Of a DNA stretch of 53,706 nucleotides, positions 7,506-15,152 are shown piece by piece. Source of the DNA: Acidobacteriota bacterium (GTDB taxonomy: Bacteria; Acidobacteriota; Blastocatellia; Pyrinomonadales; Pyrinomonadaceae); contig JAKQII010000156.1 of NCBI GenBank assembly GCA_029557535.1, forward strand, positions 1 to 53,706, read 5' to 3'. Positions within the stretch are counted from its first letter, which is position 1; the number at the start of each line of letters is the position of its first letter. The position numbers and the translations under genes are program-made. The notes below the pieces were generated by a model, which was given only the letters and a program-made list of their open reading frames with translations, was not told the origin of the DNA and did no database searches.

Positions 7506-9740
7506 TCAAAACGCCGGCAGGTTCATCTCGTCGTTGACGGTTGTTTCCGATGCGTCGATCATCGATTCGGGGAACCAATTGGACTTCTTGTACATAAGCT
7601 CGCTGATCTGGTCCTTCGGAAGCGGTTTCGAAAGGAGGAACCCCTGTCCGTAGTCGCAACCGAGATTGCGCAGCAATCGAAGCTGATCCTCGGTCTCGAT
7701 ACCCTCCGCGATCACCTTCATTTGAAGGTTTTTGGCGAGGGATACTATCGTCTGCAAGAGTTCAGAGTTCTCGCCTTTCGAACCGACGACATAAACAAAC
7801 GATCTGTCGATCTTGAGAGTGTCGAAGGGAAGCGAGTGAAGTTGGCTAAGGCTTGAATAGCCGGTACCAAAATCGTCGATGGACAGCTGTACGCCGAGAC
7901 TCTTCAGGCTGGACAGCATCCTTACGGTTTGTTCGACATCGTCCATCGCGGCGCTCTCGGTTATTTCGAGCTTCAACGACGAAGGCGAGATCTTGGACGT
8001 CGAGATTGCGTCGTCGACATCGACCAGCAGGCTCTGAAATCCAAGATGTTTTCCCGAGATGTTGACGCTCATCATCAGGTTCTTCGTGTCGTAGGAGAGG
8101 CGTTGCCATTCGGCCAGCTGGGCACATGTCTCTTTAAGAAGCCAGGTGGTTATCGGGACGATCTGGCCGGTGTCCTCGGCGACCGGGATGAATTCGCCCG
8201 GCGAGATCAAACCTCGTTCGCGATGAAACCACCTTAGCAGCGCTTCAAATCCGATCAGTGAGCCGTCGGCGAGCGAAATGAGCGGCTGATAGTGGATAAC
8301 CAACTCATTGCGTTCAATTGCGAAGGGCAATTCCGATTCGATCCTCGCCAATTGAACAAAACGTTCGCGAAGCTCGCGATTGAACCGTTCGACACCGGAT
8401 CCGCGGTTCTTTGCGTGATGCATCGCGATGTCCGCATCCCGAAGTATTTCTTCCGGCGTGCTGTAATCGGGGTCGCAAGGTGCGATTCCGATGTTGATTC
8501 CGATGTTGATCTTGTTGCCCGAAAGGGAAAACGGCTGGGAGATCTTCTGATGGACCTTCCACGCGACCTTCTCGGCTTTTTCAAGAGTCGATAGTCCGTT
8601 GAGAATAATTGCGAATTCGTCCCCGCCGAGTCGCGTGACCATGTCGGTCGGACGCACCGTTTTCACGAATCGTTTGGCGACGATCATCAAGACCTTGTCA
8701 CCGATCGTGTGGCCCAGGCTGTCGTTGATCTTCTTGAATCGTGCGAGATCGACGAAAAGAACGTATGAGTCGGACGCGCCGTTTTCGCGGTTGGACCTGA
8801 TCAGCTGCCTTAAGTGTTCGGCGAAGGCCGCGCGGTTCGGCAGTCCGGTGAGTGCGTCATGAAGAGCCGCGTGCTCAAACTCCTGGCGGCTCTTGCGAAG
8901 GGCCTTTGTCGCTTCCTCTTCGATCTTGAGCAGGGCCGAAAGCTCGGCGGCGTATTGCTCGGCCTCGGTTGCCCGTTGCGTCTCCGCCTCCGCCTTTTCT
9001 CGGACGGCAAGCTCCGCCTGCTCGATCGATTCGGTCATCTCGGAGATGATCTTCCGGTAGGCGAAGAAAAAGATCCCAAGGGCGACAAGCGAAACCGCGA
9101 TCGCTGCAGGGTCTGCATAGGAGAAGAGCTTGAAGATGACGGCCGCCAGCGCGGCTCCGACGAATTGCGTAATGGCGATGGCCGACCCTTCTTCGAGCCA
9201 GACTGTCAGGAATCTTGTGCGCAGCTTTTGTGTGTAATAGACAGCCGCCAACAATGAAGTAAGAACAAACTGAAAAATCGCAAACAGACCAAGTACTACG
9301 ATGAGTCCAGAGGTGGTTGCAAACGACGGCACACTTTCAATTTGCCCAACCAGAAGCCTAGCAAGTGTCGTGGCCCCAAATATTGAAATCGAAACCATTC
9401 CAACACTGTAGCCAATCGCAAATTCGCTGAATGTTACCCCTTTTAGCTTGAAATAGAGACAACTCAAGAGCATTTCGACGGCGCCGGCGATTACGGCAGC
9501 TTCACCGCCATAAAGCAGATACACCAAGCATATCGCGGCGTCCGAAAAGCTCAAGATTATTTTCGATTTAGGCAGACTTAGACTTAGCCGTGGCGCAACA
9601 AGTACTGCCACTAGGAATAGCAAAACAAATGTTGGCGTGAACTTAGAATACTCAAAGCGGAAGACCGCAGCGCCAAAACACAGTGTGCCAATAGCTGCGA
9701 CCGATATCCGGAATAACCTTTCGTTTTTGTTGTGGGACAT
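7506..9740 (-). CDS. Membrane-anchored GGDEF/EAL cyclic-di-GMP enzyme
   Basis: A 744-residue protein. Residues ~8-230 form a multi-helix membrane domain (six to eight hydrophobic segments) resembling MASE-type sensor modules. A coiled coil (about 235-290) leads to a GGDEF domain with intact GGDEF (372-376) and an RPTD I-site five residues before it. The EAL domain (about 465-720) has FEALLRW (EAL at 499-501) and DDFGTGYSSL. Both activities look intact, so it could make or break down c-di-GMP; which dominates cannot be read from sequence. The ATG at 9740 is preferred over a GTG at 9770; neither has a clear Shine-Dalgarno. The part coding for the membrane domain (above about 9240) is visibly more AT-rich than the GGDEF-EAL part. 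Confidence 0.93.
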   Translation of the reverse strand: MSHNKNERLFRISVAAIGTLCFGAAVFRFEYSKFTPTFVLLFLVAVLVAPRLSLSLPKSKIILSFSDAAICLVYLLYGGEAAVIAGAVEMLLSCLYFKLKGVTFSEFAIGYSVGMVSISIFGATTLARLLVGQIESVPSFATTSGLIVVLGLFAIFQFVLTSLLAAVYYTQKLRTRFLTVWLEEGSAIAITQFVGAALAAVIFKLFSYADPAAIAVSLVALGIFFFAYRKIISEMTESIEQAELAVREKAEAETQRATEAEQYAAELSALLKIEEEATKALRKSRQEFEHAALHDALTGLPNRAAFAEHLRQLIRSNRENGASDSYVLFVDLARFKKINDSLGHTIGDKVLMIVAKRFVKTVRPTDMVTRLGGDEFAIILNGLSTLEKAEKVAWKVHQKISQPFSLSGNKINIGINIGIAPCDPDYSTPEEILRDADIAMHHAKNRGSGVERFNRELRERFVQLARIESELPFAIERNELVIHYQPLISLADGSLIGFEALLRWFHRERGLISPGEFIPVAEDTGQIVPITTWLLKETCAQLAEWQRLSYDTKNLMMSVNISGKHLGFQSLLVDVDDAISTSKISPSSLKLEITESAAMDDVEQTVRMLSSLKSLGVQLSIDDFGTGYSSLSQLHSLPFDTLKIDRSFVYVVGSKGENSELLQTIVSLAKNLQMKVIAEGIETEDQLRLLRNLGCDYGQGFLLSKPLPKDQISELMYKKSNWFPESMIDASETTVNDEMNLPAF

Positions 9741-9837
9741 TCGCGAGCGTGTGTAGTTGGAATGGGGCACATGGTTCGGCCCAAACAGAGTTTAACATTT
9801 GGATATTAGTTTGTGCCAGATTTTTCTTAGGAAATGG

Positions 9838-9872
9838 AAAAAGAGCCGAACATGGGATGTTCAGCTCTTTTT
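9838..9872 (-). terminator. Bidirectional terminator between the repeat peptide and GGDEF/EAL genes
   Basis: Near-perfect palindrome: AAAAAGAGC, mismatch, GAACAT, loop GGG, ATGTTC, mismatch, GCTCTTTTT. T-runs occur on both strands. It isolates the peptide gene (stop at 9905) from the GGDEF/EAL gene (start 9740), so the two are probably separate transcripts. Confidence 0.85.
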
Positions 9873-9904
9873 CGCGGGAGTTTTCAACCACGAGGGTGGA
9901 AACT

Positions 9905-10174
9905 CTAGTCCGTAAGAATAATGCCGCAATTCACTTGCCGATCACTCTTCTCGTTGGAGAATGTTACGATGACCCCAGTGAAAGTGACGATCACGCCCGT
10001 TAGGGTCACGATTACTCCATTGTCCACTTTCGTGTCATCCGTCGGCTCGGAACAGCTGGTATTTTTGGTTTCTGGATCGCTCACATCACCGAGAATGATC
10101 CCGGCATTTGCAAAACTGACCGAACCAATCAAAATGGACGCTAGCAGTACACTGTTACGAAAAACTCTTCTCAT
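9905..10174 (-). CDS. Short secreted peptide with three tandem heptad repeats
   Basis: An 89-residue product with a clear signal peptide (about 1-24, ending FANA) and an AAGGAG ribosome-binding site 9-10 bases before the ATG. The mature part is about 65 residues. It holds GVIVTLT-GVIVTFT-GVIVTFS (53-73), flanked by Asp/Ser/Lys-rich segments and one cysteine on each side (Cys41, Cys83). The motif GIIL appears near both ends. Alternating Val/Ile/Thr suggests beta strands or an amyloid-like core. The three 21-base units differ at nearly every third codon position while keeping the residues, which argues for selection on the peptide. I know no family for it. It lies between a winged-helix/TPR regulator and a c-di-GMP gene in an AT-rich block. 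Confidence 0.75.
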   Translation of the reverse strand: MRRVFRNSVLLASILIGSVSFANAGIILGDVSDPETKNTSCSEPTDDTKVDNGVIVTLTGVIVTFTGVIVTFSNEKSDRQVNCGIILTD

Positions 10175-10444
10175 GTTCTCTGACTCCTTATTAACTCAAC
10201 TTTTCGTTCTGACCTTGCCCGATTGGCTTCAACTGGCGTGCCACATTTCTTCGTAGATGATATGGTGTCCGTAAGTGTAAAAGATGTAATGACTTAGCGT
10301 GTTGATTCATTCTCTAATCAATCGGTTGCGTCATTGTAAACTCTCGTAACAATTTGGGAGTCCAAATAAAGCAGAATCCCGTAACGCTAGTTTTGTCAAT
10401 GTATTAGCAACAAAAGGGGGTGTTACCTGAGTATGCGCCGACTA

Positions 10445-12205
10445 TTAGGTATCCACGTTATTAGAGTCGTACGGGAGATTGATACGCTTTAGCGCCGAGA
10501 CGTATCGGGGGTCATTTTGATAGCGAAGCCAATTACCGCTCAGGTCGATTGAGATTAAATCAACGTCACGGGCTTCAATCGCTCTTTCCAGGCATTCAAA
10601 CGCCTCATCAATTCTACCCAATGGGAGTAAGATTCTGGCGATTTTAAGCGCGGAGGACGACTCGCAATCGCCTTGACGCCGAATCTCGTCAATTGCTTTT
10701 TGAGCTTCGTCGGGTTCATTCTTCAACGCGTAGACGCAACCAAGAAACGAGAGCGTATCCAAATTGTGGTTAATTTCGATTGAGCGTTTGAGCAGTGACA
10801 AGGCCTCGTCAAGTCGACCAATCTCAGAGTATGTCGCCGCAAGCAGATCTAGGACGATGTAATTGTCTGGTGCAAGTTCCAGGGCTTCCTCGAGATAGCT
10901 TGCTGCACTGTCGAATCGACGCATTTTGAAGAAAGTACGTCCCGACCGTATGAGTGATTGAACGGAAATAGGGTCGATCGTGGAAATCTCACGCATTTCT
11001 CGAAGAGCCTCGCTAAATCGCCTCATACTCAACAGGGCGCTGGCGAGCCGATATCTAGCTAGTAAGCACCCAGGGTTGATCGAAATCGCGCGCCGGAAGT
11101 GTTCGAGGGCCTTTTCGAAATCCCAATCAAGATAAAGTGACTTGCCACCGAGTAATGAATAGTAGGTGTCGTCGTGGCCTTTGAAATCTGACGTAATGCG
11201 AAGTATGGAATCGATACTTTCATATGTTGCTTTGTGTTCCTTGTAGTCACAGCAGAACATCGTCAAATAAGTCTCCGCCAACTCGACATAAGACGCCAAG
11301 TTTGTTGGGTCATACCGTATCGATTCGTTCAGTAAAACGATGGCCTTTTCGAGATCCGCTTTTGTCGCCTTTTCGTGGAAGTGTTTACCTTTCAAATACA
11401 CGCGATAGGAATCGTAGTTGCTGGTATGAAGACCAAAATTTCGTTCCGACGATAGGTTTATACGATTCAAGATCTCGGTAACCACAGCCGATACCAGCTC
11501 TGATTCAACCGTAACCAGCTGAGGTTCTTGGCCGATAAAACTCTGGCCCCAAACCAAGGAGCCGCTCGAGCAATCGATGATTTCACAGTTAAGAAAAATC
11601 TGAGCCCTGAAGATGCGCATTCGGACTTGAACCATATACGCGACGCCAAGCTGACGAGACGCCTCCTCTGAGGGGTTTACTGCCTTTGCAATTCGGATTA
11701 CTGTTTCTCGAGCGAGCACACGTAGGTCGCTCAGTCGCGCCAACGTGTTGGTCAGCTGAAAGTAGATTCCCTCGGCAAGGTATTCATGTTCGGGATCACC
11801 CATGGCGGTCGAGAACGGAAGTACCGCAATGGTGTTACGCAATAACTTCCTTCTACTTGAAGTCTTTTCGATTTCTCGCAACCATTCGTTTTCGCTAACT
11901 TTCTTCAAAGGCCCGATGAATCTGTAGCCAACCCCGGGGACCGTTTCAATGAACGGTTCGTCCTTTGTCTGGCCGAGGGCGTGGCGGATCTTCGAGATGT
12001 GGACCGGGAGGTTGCCTTCTTCGACAAAACTGCCGTTCCAGACGATGCCAAGGATATCGTCCTTCGTGACCACGGTGCCGTGGCGTTCGATAAGCAACTG
12101 AATGACGTCGAATGACTTGGGTGTAAGGTCGAGGAAGACTCCGTTCTTGATAACTCGGCGCTCCTCGAAGTTTATCAGCCAGTCACGACAAGAGAAGATC
12201 GGCAT
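10445..12205 (-). CDS. Winged-helix / TolB-like / TPR transcriptional regulator
   Basis: A 586-residue protein. Residues 5-97 are an OmpR/CadC-type winged helix (Trans_reg_C): LTPKSFDVIQLLIE then the recognition segment PVHISKIRHALG and the wing VPGVGYRFIG. Residues ~120-255 resemble the TolB-like domain (NTIAVLPF, EYLAEGI, LRVLARETV, LVWGQSF). About 270-570 are tetratricopeptide repeats (FEKALEHFRRAISINPG, FDSAASYLEEALELAPDN, LDEALSLLKRSIEIN). There is no receiver domain and no membrane helix, so it is probably a soluble DNA-binding protein sensing a protein or peptide partner through the TPRs. This architecture is common in Acidobacteria and rarely characterised. Its promoter carries direct repeats that could be its own operator. 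The TPR part is AT-rich; the DNA-binding part has normal GC. Confidence 0.9.
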   Translation of the reverse strand: MPIFSCRDWLINFEERRVIKNGVFLDLTPKSFDVIQLLIERHGTVVTKDDILGIVWNGSFVEEGNLPVHISKIRHALGQTKDEPFIETVPGVGYRFIGPLKKVSENEWLREIEKTSSRRKLLRNTIAVLPFSTAMGDPEHEYLAEGIYFQLTNTLARLSDLRVLARETVIRIAKAVNPSEEASRQLGVAYMVQVRMRIFRAQIFLNCEIIDCSSGSLVWGQSFIGQEPQLVTVESELVSAVVTEILNRINLSSERNFGLHTSNYDSYRVYLKGKHFHEKATKADLEKAIVLLNESIRYDPTNLASYVELAETYLTMFCCDYKEHKATYESIDSILRITSDFKGHDDTYYSLLGGKSLYLDWDFEKALEHFRRAISINPGCLLARYRLASALLSMRRFSEALREMREISTIDPISVQSLIRSGRTFFKMRRFDSAASYLEEALELAPDNYIVLDLLAATYSEIGRLDEALSLLKRSIEINHNLDTLSFLGCVYALKNEPDEAQKAIDEIRRQGDCESSSALKIARILLPLGRIDEAFECLERAIEARDVDLISIDLSGNWLRYQNDPRYVSALKRINLPYDSNNVDT

Positions 12206-12260
12206 ATGGAAGCGCTATCCGTATCTAGGGTGACTCGATTAAAACCTGAGCGTTGGACGA

Positions 12261-12288
12261 ATCATAGCACATTGCCCCAGAAAGGCAA
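12261..12288 (-). promoter_or_regulatory. Sigma-70-like promoter of the winged-helix/TPR regulator
   Basis: On the minus strand, TTGCCT (12283-12288), 16 bases, TATGAT (12261-12266), giving a leader of about 50 bases before the ATG at 12205. Confidence 0.6.
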
Positions 12289-12313
12289 CAATTTCCACAA
12301 TTTAGAACAATTT
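12288..12313 (-). promoter_or_regulatory. Triple direct repeat, candidate operator
   Basis: Three copies of AAATTGT (minus strand; ACAATTT on plus at 12288, 12297 and 12307), with 9-10-base periodicity, directly upstream of and touching the -35 box. OmpR/PhoB-type winged helices bind tandem direct repeats with about this spacing, so this is a candidate autoregulatory site. The rest of the 12206-12535 gap holds no gene I can support, only the hairpin at 12503-12537. Confidence 0.45.
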
Positions 12314-12502
12314 AGGCGAATTAAAGACCGTTGACTTTCGGTCACGTATTCTGAAGGCCAATTGAGTGAGTCAGCAGCGAATCCGGGGTCGCCGATGCCG
12401 TTTCGGTCCAGCCGGTTCGGCAAATCAAGCGGGTCCGGTCGCAGTAAGCTGCAGACTACCCACCTCAACGACTGACCGATCCTTATCACTCACTCCTCAC
12501 CA

Positions 12503-12537
12503 ACGACTGGCCGTCCGAAAGGGCGGCTGGTCGTTTT
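12503..12537 (+). terminator. Strong hairpin at the 3' end of the cysteine desulfurase gene
   Basis: Fourteen-position stem (12503-12516 with 12521-12534, including G-T wobbles) capped by a GAAA tetraloop, then TTTT on the plus strand. It directly abuts the stop codon of the minus-strand desulfurase. In the desulfurase's direction there is no T-run, whereas in the plus direction there is. It may be a bidirectional-folding 3' stabiliser or the end of an unrecognised plus-strand transcript. Confidence 0.55.
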
Positions 12538-13705
12538 AGCGCCGCGATAACCGCCGGAGCGACTCGACGGCCGCCGGAACGAGCTCAAGCACCCGGTCGA
12601 CGTCGTCAAGGCCGTTCTGCGGTCCGAAACTGAAGCGGACGGCCCCCCTTGCAATTTCCTCGGGAATGCCGAGCGCAAGGATGACCGGGGATGGCTCGAT
12701 CGAACCGGAACTGCATGCGGAACCCGTCGAGACGGCAACGCCCTGCATATCAAGATTGATCAAAACGCCCTCTCCCTCGACTTCGCCGAAGATGACGTTT
12801 GAGATTCCCGGGGCGCGGGACACATCGGCCCCGCAGATTCTCGAACCCGGGATGCGCTCGAGGAGTCCGGATTCGAGCCGGTCCCGCAACCCGCGAATTC
12901 GTTCGGAAGTCTCGGAAAGATCGCGTAACACGATTTCGCATGCCCGCCCAAACGCCACAATTCCGGCCACATTTTCGGTCCCCGCCCGCACGGCACGCTC
13001 CTGACGGCCGCCGATATTCTGCGGACGCAGCCGGGTTCCGCGCCGAACGTAGAGCGCCCCGACCCCTTTCGGAGCATTGATCTTGTGCCCCGAGAACGTG
13101 AGCAGATCGCATCCGATCGCCTCGACGTCGATCGGAATCTTGCCAACCGCCTGGACGGCGTCGGTATGGAATCGGATCTTCGAGCCGGCGGCCTGCCTCG
13201 TCCGCACGATCTTACCGATCTCTTCAACGGGCTGCACTGTCCCGATCTCGTTGTTGACCGTCATCACCGAAACAATGATCGTCTGATCCGATAATGCGTT
13301 GCCGAGTTCTTCGGGGCTGACGACGCCGTCAGGACTCACCGGCAACCGGGTCACCCGGAACCCGCGATCCTCGAGATCACCGCAGACTTCGATCACCGCC
13401 GGGTGTTCGATGGCCGATATGACGACGTGATCGCCGTGCTGCCGGTTGGCCTCGGCGAACCCGCGGATCGCAAGATTGTTCGACTCGGTCCCGCCCGAAG
13501 TGAAGACGATCTCCGCGGGCCGGCTGTTGATCAGCGCCGCCGCCTGGTGGCGCGCGCGATCGATCGCCGACCGGGTCTCCTGACCGAAGAAGTGAATGCT
13601 TGAAGCGTTTCCGAACTTCTCGGTCAGGTACGGAAGCATCGCGTCGAGGACTTCCGGAACTATCGGCGTCGTCGCGGCGTTGTCGAGGTATATCCGGCGG
13701 AACAT
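12536..13705 (-). CDS. Cysteine desulfurase (NifS/IscS family)
   Basis: PLP enzyme of 389 aa that removes sulfur from cysteine for Fe-S cluster and other sulfur-cofactor synthesis. The start MFRRIYLDNAATTP is canonical. His101 (AIEHPAV) stacks on PLP, Lys208 (FSGHKINAPKG) is the Schiff-base lysine and Cys331 (STGSACSSGS) carries the persulfide. The loop around Cys331 has the class I ACSSG signature. The start at 13705 is chosen because it matches the family N-terminus; upstream in-frame ATGs would add unrelated residues translated from the intergenic palindrome. No iscU, iscR or suf gene is adjacent, so the scaffold must be elsewhere. Confidence 0.94.
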   Translation of the reverse strand: MFRRIYLDNAATTPIVPEVLDAMLPYLTEKFGNASSIHFFGQETRSAIDRARHQAAALINSRPAEIVFTSGGTESNNLAIRGFAEANRQHGDHVVISAIEHPAVIEVCGDLEDRGFRVTRLPVSPDGVVSPEELGNALSDQTIIVSVMTVNNEIGTVQPVEEIGKIVRTRQAAGSKIRFHTDAVQAVGKIPIDVEAIGCDLLTFSGHKINAPKGVGALYVRRGTRLRPQNIGGRQERAVRAGTENVAGIVAFGRACEIVLRDLSETSERIRGLRDRLESGLLERIPGSRICGADVSRAPGISNVIFGEVEGEGVLINLDMQGVAVSTGSACSSGSIEPSPVILALGIPEEIARGAVRFSFGPQNGLDDVDRVLELVPAAVESLRRLSRR

Positions 13706-13750
13706 GATGACGATTGTATCCAAGATCATTCCGACAGGTGAAACGATGCG

Positions 13751-13780
13751 GTCATTCGAACCGGGATACTCCGGAATGAC
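13751..13780. repeat. Intergenic palindrome
   Basis: GTCATTC (13751-13757) and GAATGAC (13774-13780) enclose CCGG...CCGG, making an interrupted hairpin between divergent genes. A second copy of TCATTCCG lies nearby at 13726. It could be an operator shared by the two divergent genes or a small dispersed element. Confidence 0.4.
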
Positions 13781-13835
13781 AGGGGAAATTGCTGCGAACG
13801 ATCCGTAGGGCATTGATTTTGAGCGTACTTTTCGT

Positions 13836-13865
13836 TTGAACTGCAAAGCCGCGATACGATACAGT
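13836..13865 (+). promoter_or_regulatory. Candidate promoter of the radical SAM gene
   Basis: TTGAAC (13836-13841), 18 bases, TACAGT (13860-13865); the start codon lies 40 bases downstream. Confidence 0.45.
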
Positions 13866-13905
13866 AAAGCTTCGGCGCAATCGACTGTCGAAAAGGTTGA
13901 AAAGA

Positions 13906-15072
13906 ATGGATTTTGTTACCAAAGAACTCTTCAAGCGGTACGCGAGCATCGTTGTCGGGCGGCCGATCTCGCCGGTTTTCCTTAACATCCTGGTGACGAG
14001 CGTTTGCGACATGCGTTGCACGCACTGCTTTTTCACCGACGAACTCGACGACCGGCCCCGCAAGAAGCTGCAGATGAAGGCCGACGAGATCGACAAAATT
14101 GCGAGTACGCTCGGCGGAAATCTCGGCATCCTCGTACTTGCCGGAGGCGAACCGTTCACCCGCAAGGATTTGCCGGCGATCGTCCGCTCGTTCTACGAAC
14201 ACAACAAACTCGACTCTGTCTATTTGATGAGCAACGGCCAGATTCACCAAAGGATCTTCCCGGACGTTACGCAGATCCTTGAAGAATGTCCGAACCTGAA
14301 CGTGACCGTCGCGCTCGGTATCGACGGACTGAAGGAAGCCCACGAGAAGATCAGGCAGAAAGACGGAAGTTGGGACAAGGCGATCCATACCGCGCGGACG
14401 CTTCAGCAAATGAAGCGGGAGCAGTATCCGCGGCTTGATATCCAGACGTGCACTTGTGTCATGAACTCGAATCAGGACACGATCTTCGAGTGGTACGATT
14501 TCCTCAAGCAAGACCTGAGGCCGGACAAGATCAATATCAATTACATTCGTCCGCCGTCGAAAGACCCGAACGAGCTCAATTTTGATCCGGCACGGTACGC
14601 GAAGCTCTCCGAGATGATCCTCGAGGACACGCGCAGCGCGGCATTGAAGAACGTTTACGGAGGTAAATCGGGATATTTCAAAGCGGCGGTCGATATTTAC
14701 ATGCACGATCTGATCACGAAAACCGCCGAAGAAAACAAGGCGCAGCTGAAATGCTATGCCGGAAGCGCAGGGGCGGTGATCTATGACAACGGAGCGTTGT
14801 CGTCTTGCGAGAACAAGGCGGACGTTTTGAACCTTCGCGATTACGGCTGGGACTTTCAATCGGCGTGGACGACGGATCTCATGAAACAGCGCCGCAAAGA
14901 AGCCGGGAACGGTTGTTACTGCACGCACGAATCGAACTGCTTCTATCCGAGCCTTCCGTTCAATTTGAAACATCTGGTTCAGATCAAGAAGCTTGAAAAG
15001 GAAATGAAGAAGGCGTCGGAAAAGCTCAAGTCCGGCGCGCGCCATCCGGAGGGTTTGGCCGTTAAGGCTTGA
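13906..15072 (+). CDS. Radical SAM protein with C-terminal cysteine-rich segment
   Basis: A 388-residue protein. The [4Fe-4S]/SAM motif is CDMRCTHC (Cys34, Cys38, Cys41), followed by the GGEPF motif (80-84). A second set of cysteines (283, 301, 337, 339, 345) suggests a SPASM/twitch-type auxiliary cluster domain. The start ATG at 13906 has AAAAGG nine bases upstream; a TTG at 13897 is possible. The substrate is not predictable from sequence. The next gene, a diacylglycerol glycosyltransferase-like protein, starts only 80 bases on, in the same direction and probably the same transcript. A joint role in lipid, envelope or peptide modification is inferred from context, not shown. Confidence 0.88.
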   Translation: MDFVTKELFKRYASIVVGRPISPVFLNILVTSVCDMRCTHCFFTDELDDRPRKKLQMKADEIDKIASTLGGNLGILVLAGGEPFTRKDLPAIVRSFYEHNKLDSVYLMSNGQIHQRIFPDVTQILEECPNLNVTVALGIDGLKEAHEKIRQKDGSWDKAIHTARTLQQMKREQYPRLDIQTCTCVMNSNQDTIFEWYDFLKQDLRPDKININYIRPPSKDPNELNFDPARYAKLSEMILEDTRSAALKNVYGGKSGYFKAAVDIYMHDLITKTAEENKAQLKCYAGSAGAVIYDNGALSSCENKADVLNLRDYGWDFQSAWTTDLMKQRRKEAGNGCYCTHESNCFYPSLPFNLKHLVQIKKLEKEMKKASEKLKSGARHPEGLAVKA

Positions 15073-15152
15073 AAAGTGGAACGCATGTGACCGTACGTCG
15101 GATAAACAAAAGACGACGGACCGGGAACCGCGAGGTTCGCAAACGACAATCG

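Noticed and set aside
7318-7659. Longer start for the prolyl oligopeptidase
   Set aside because: The open frame extends upstream into the terminator of the next gene, but only the ATG at 7317 yields a signal peptide and has a ribosome-binding site.
12391-12480. Possible tRNA or small RNA fold in the gap before the cysteine desulfurase
   Set aside because: Some short complementary runs, but no anticodon arm, acceptor stem or CCA end that pair consistently.
13726-15045. 439-residue minus-strand frame opposite the radical SAM gene
   Set aside because: No motif, signal or ribosome-binding site; the plus frame has a complete radical SAM signature.
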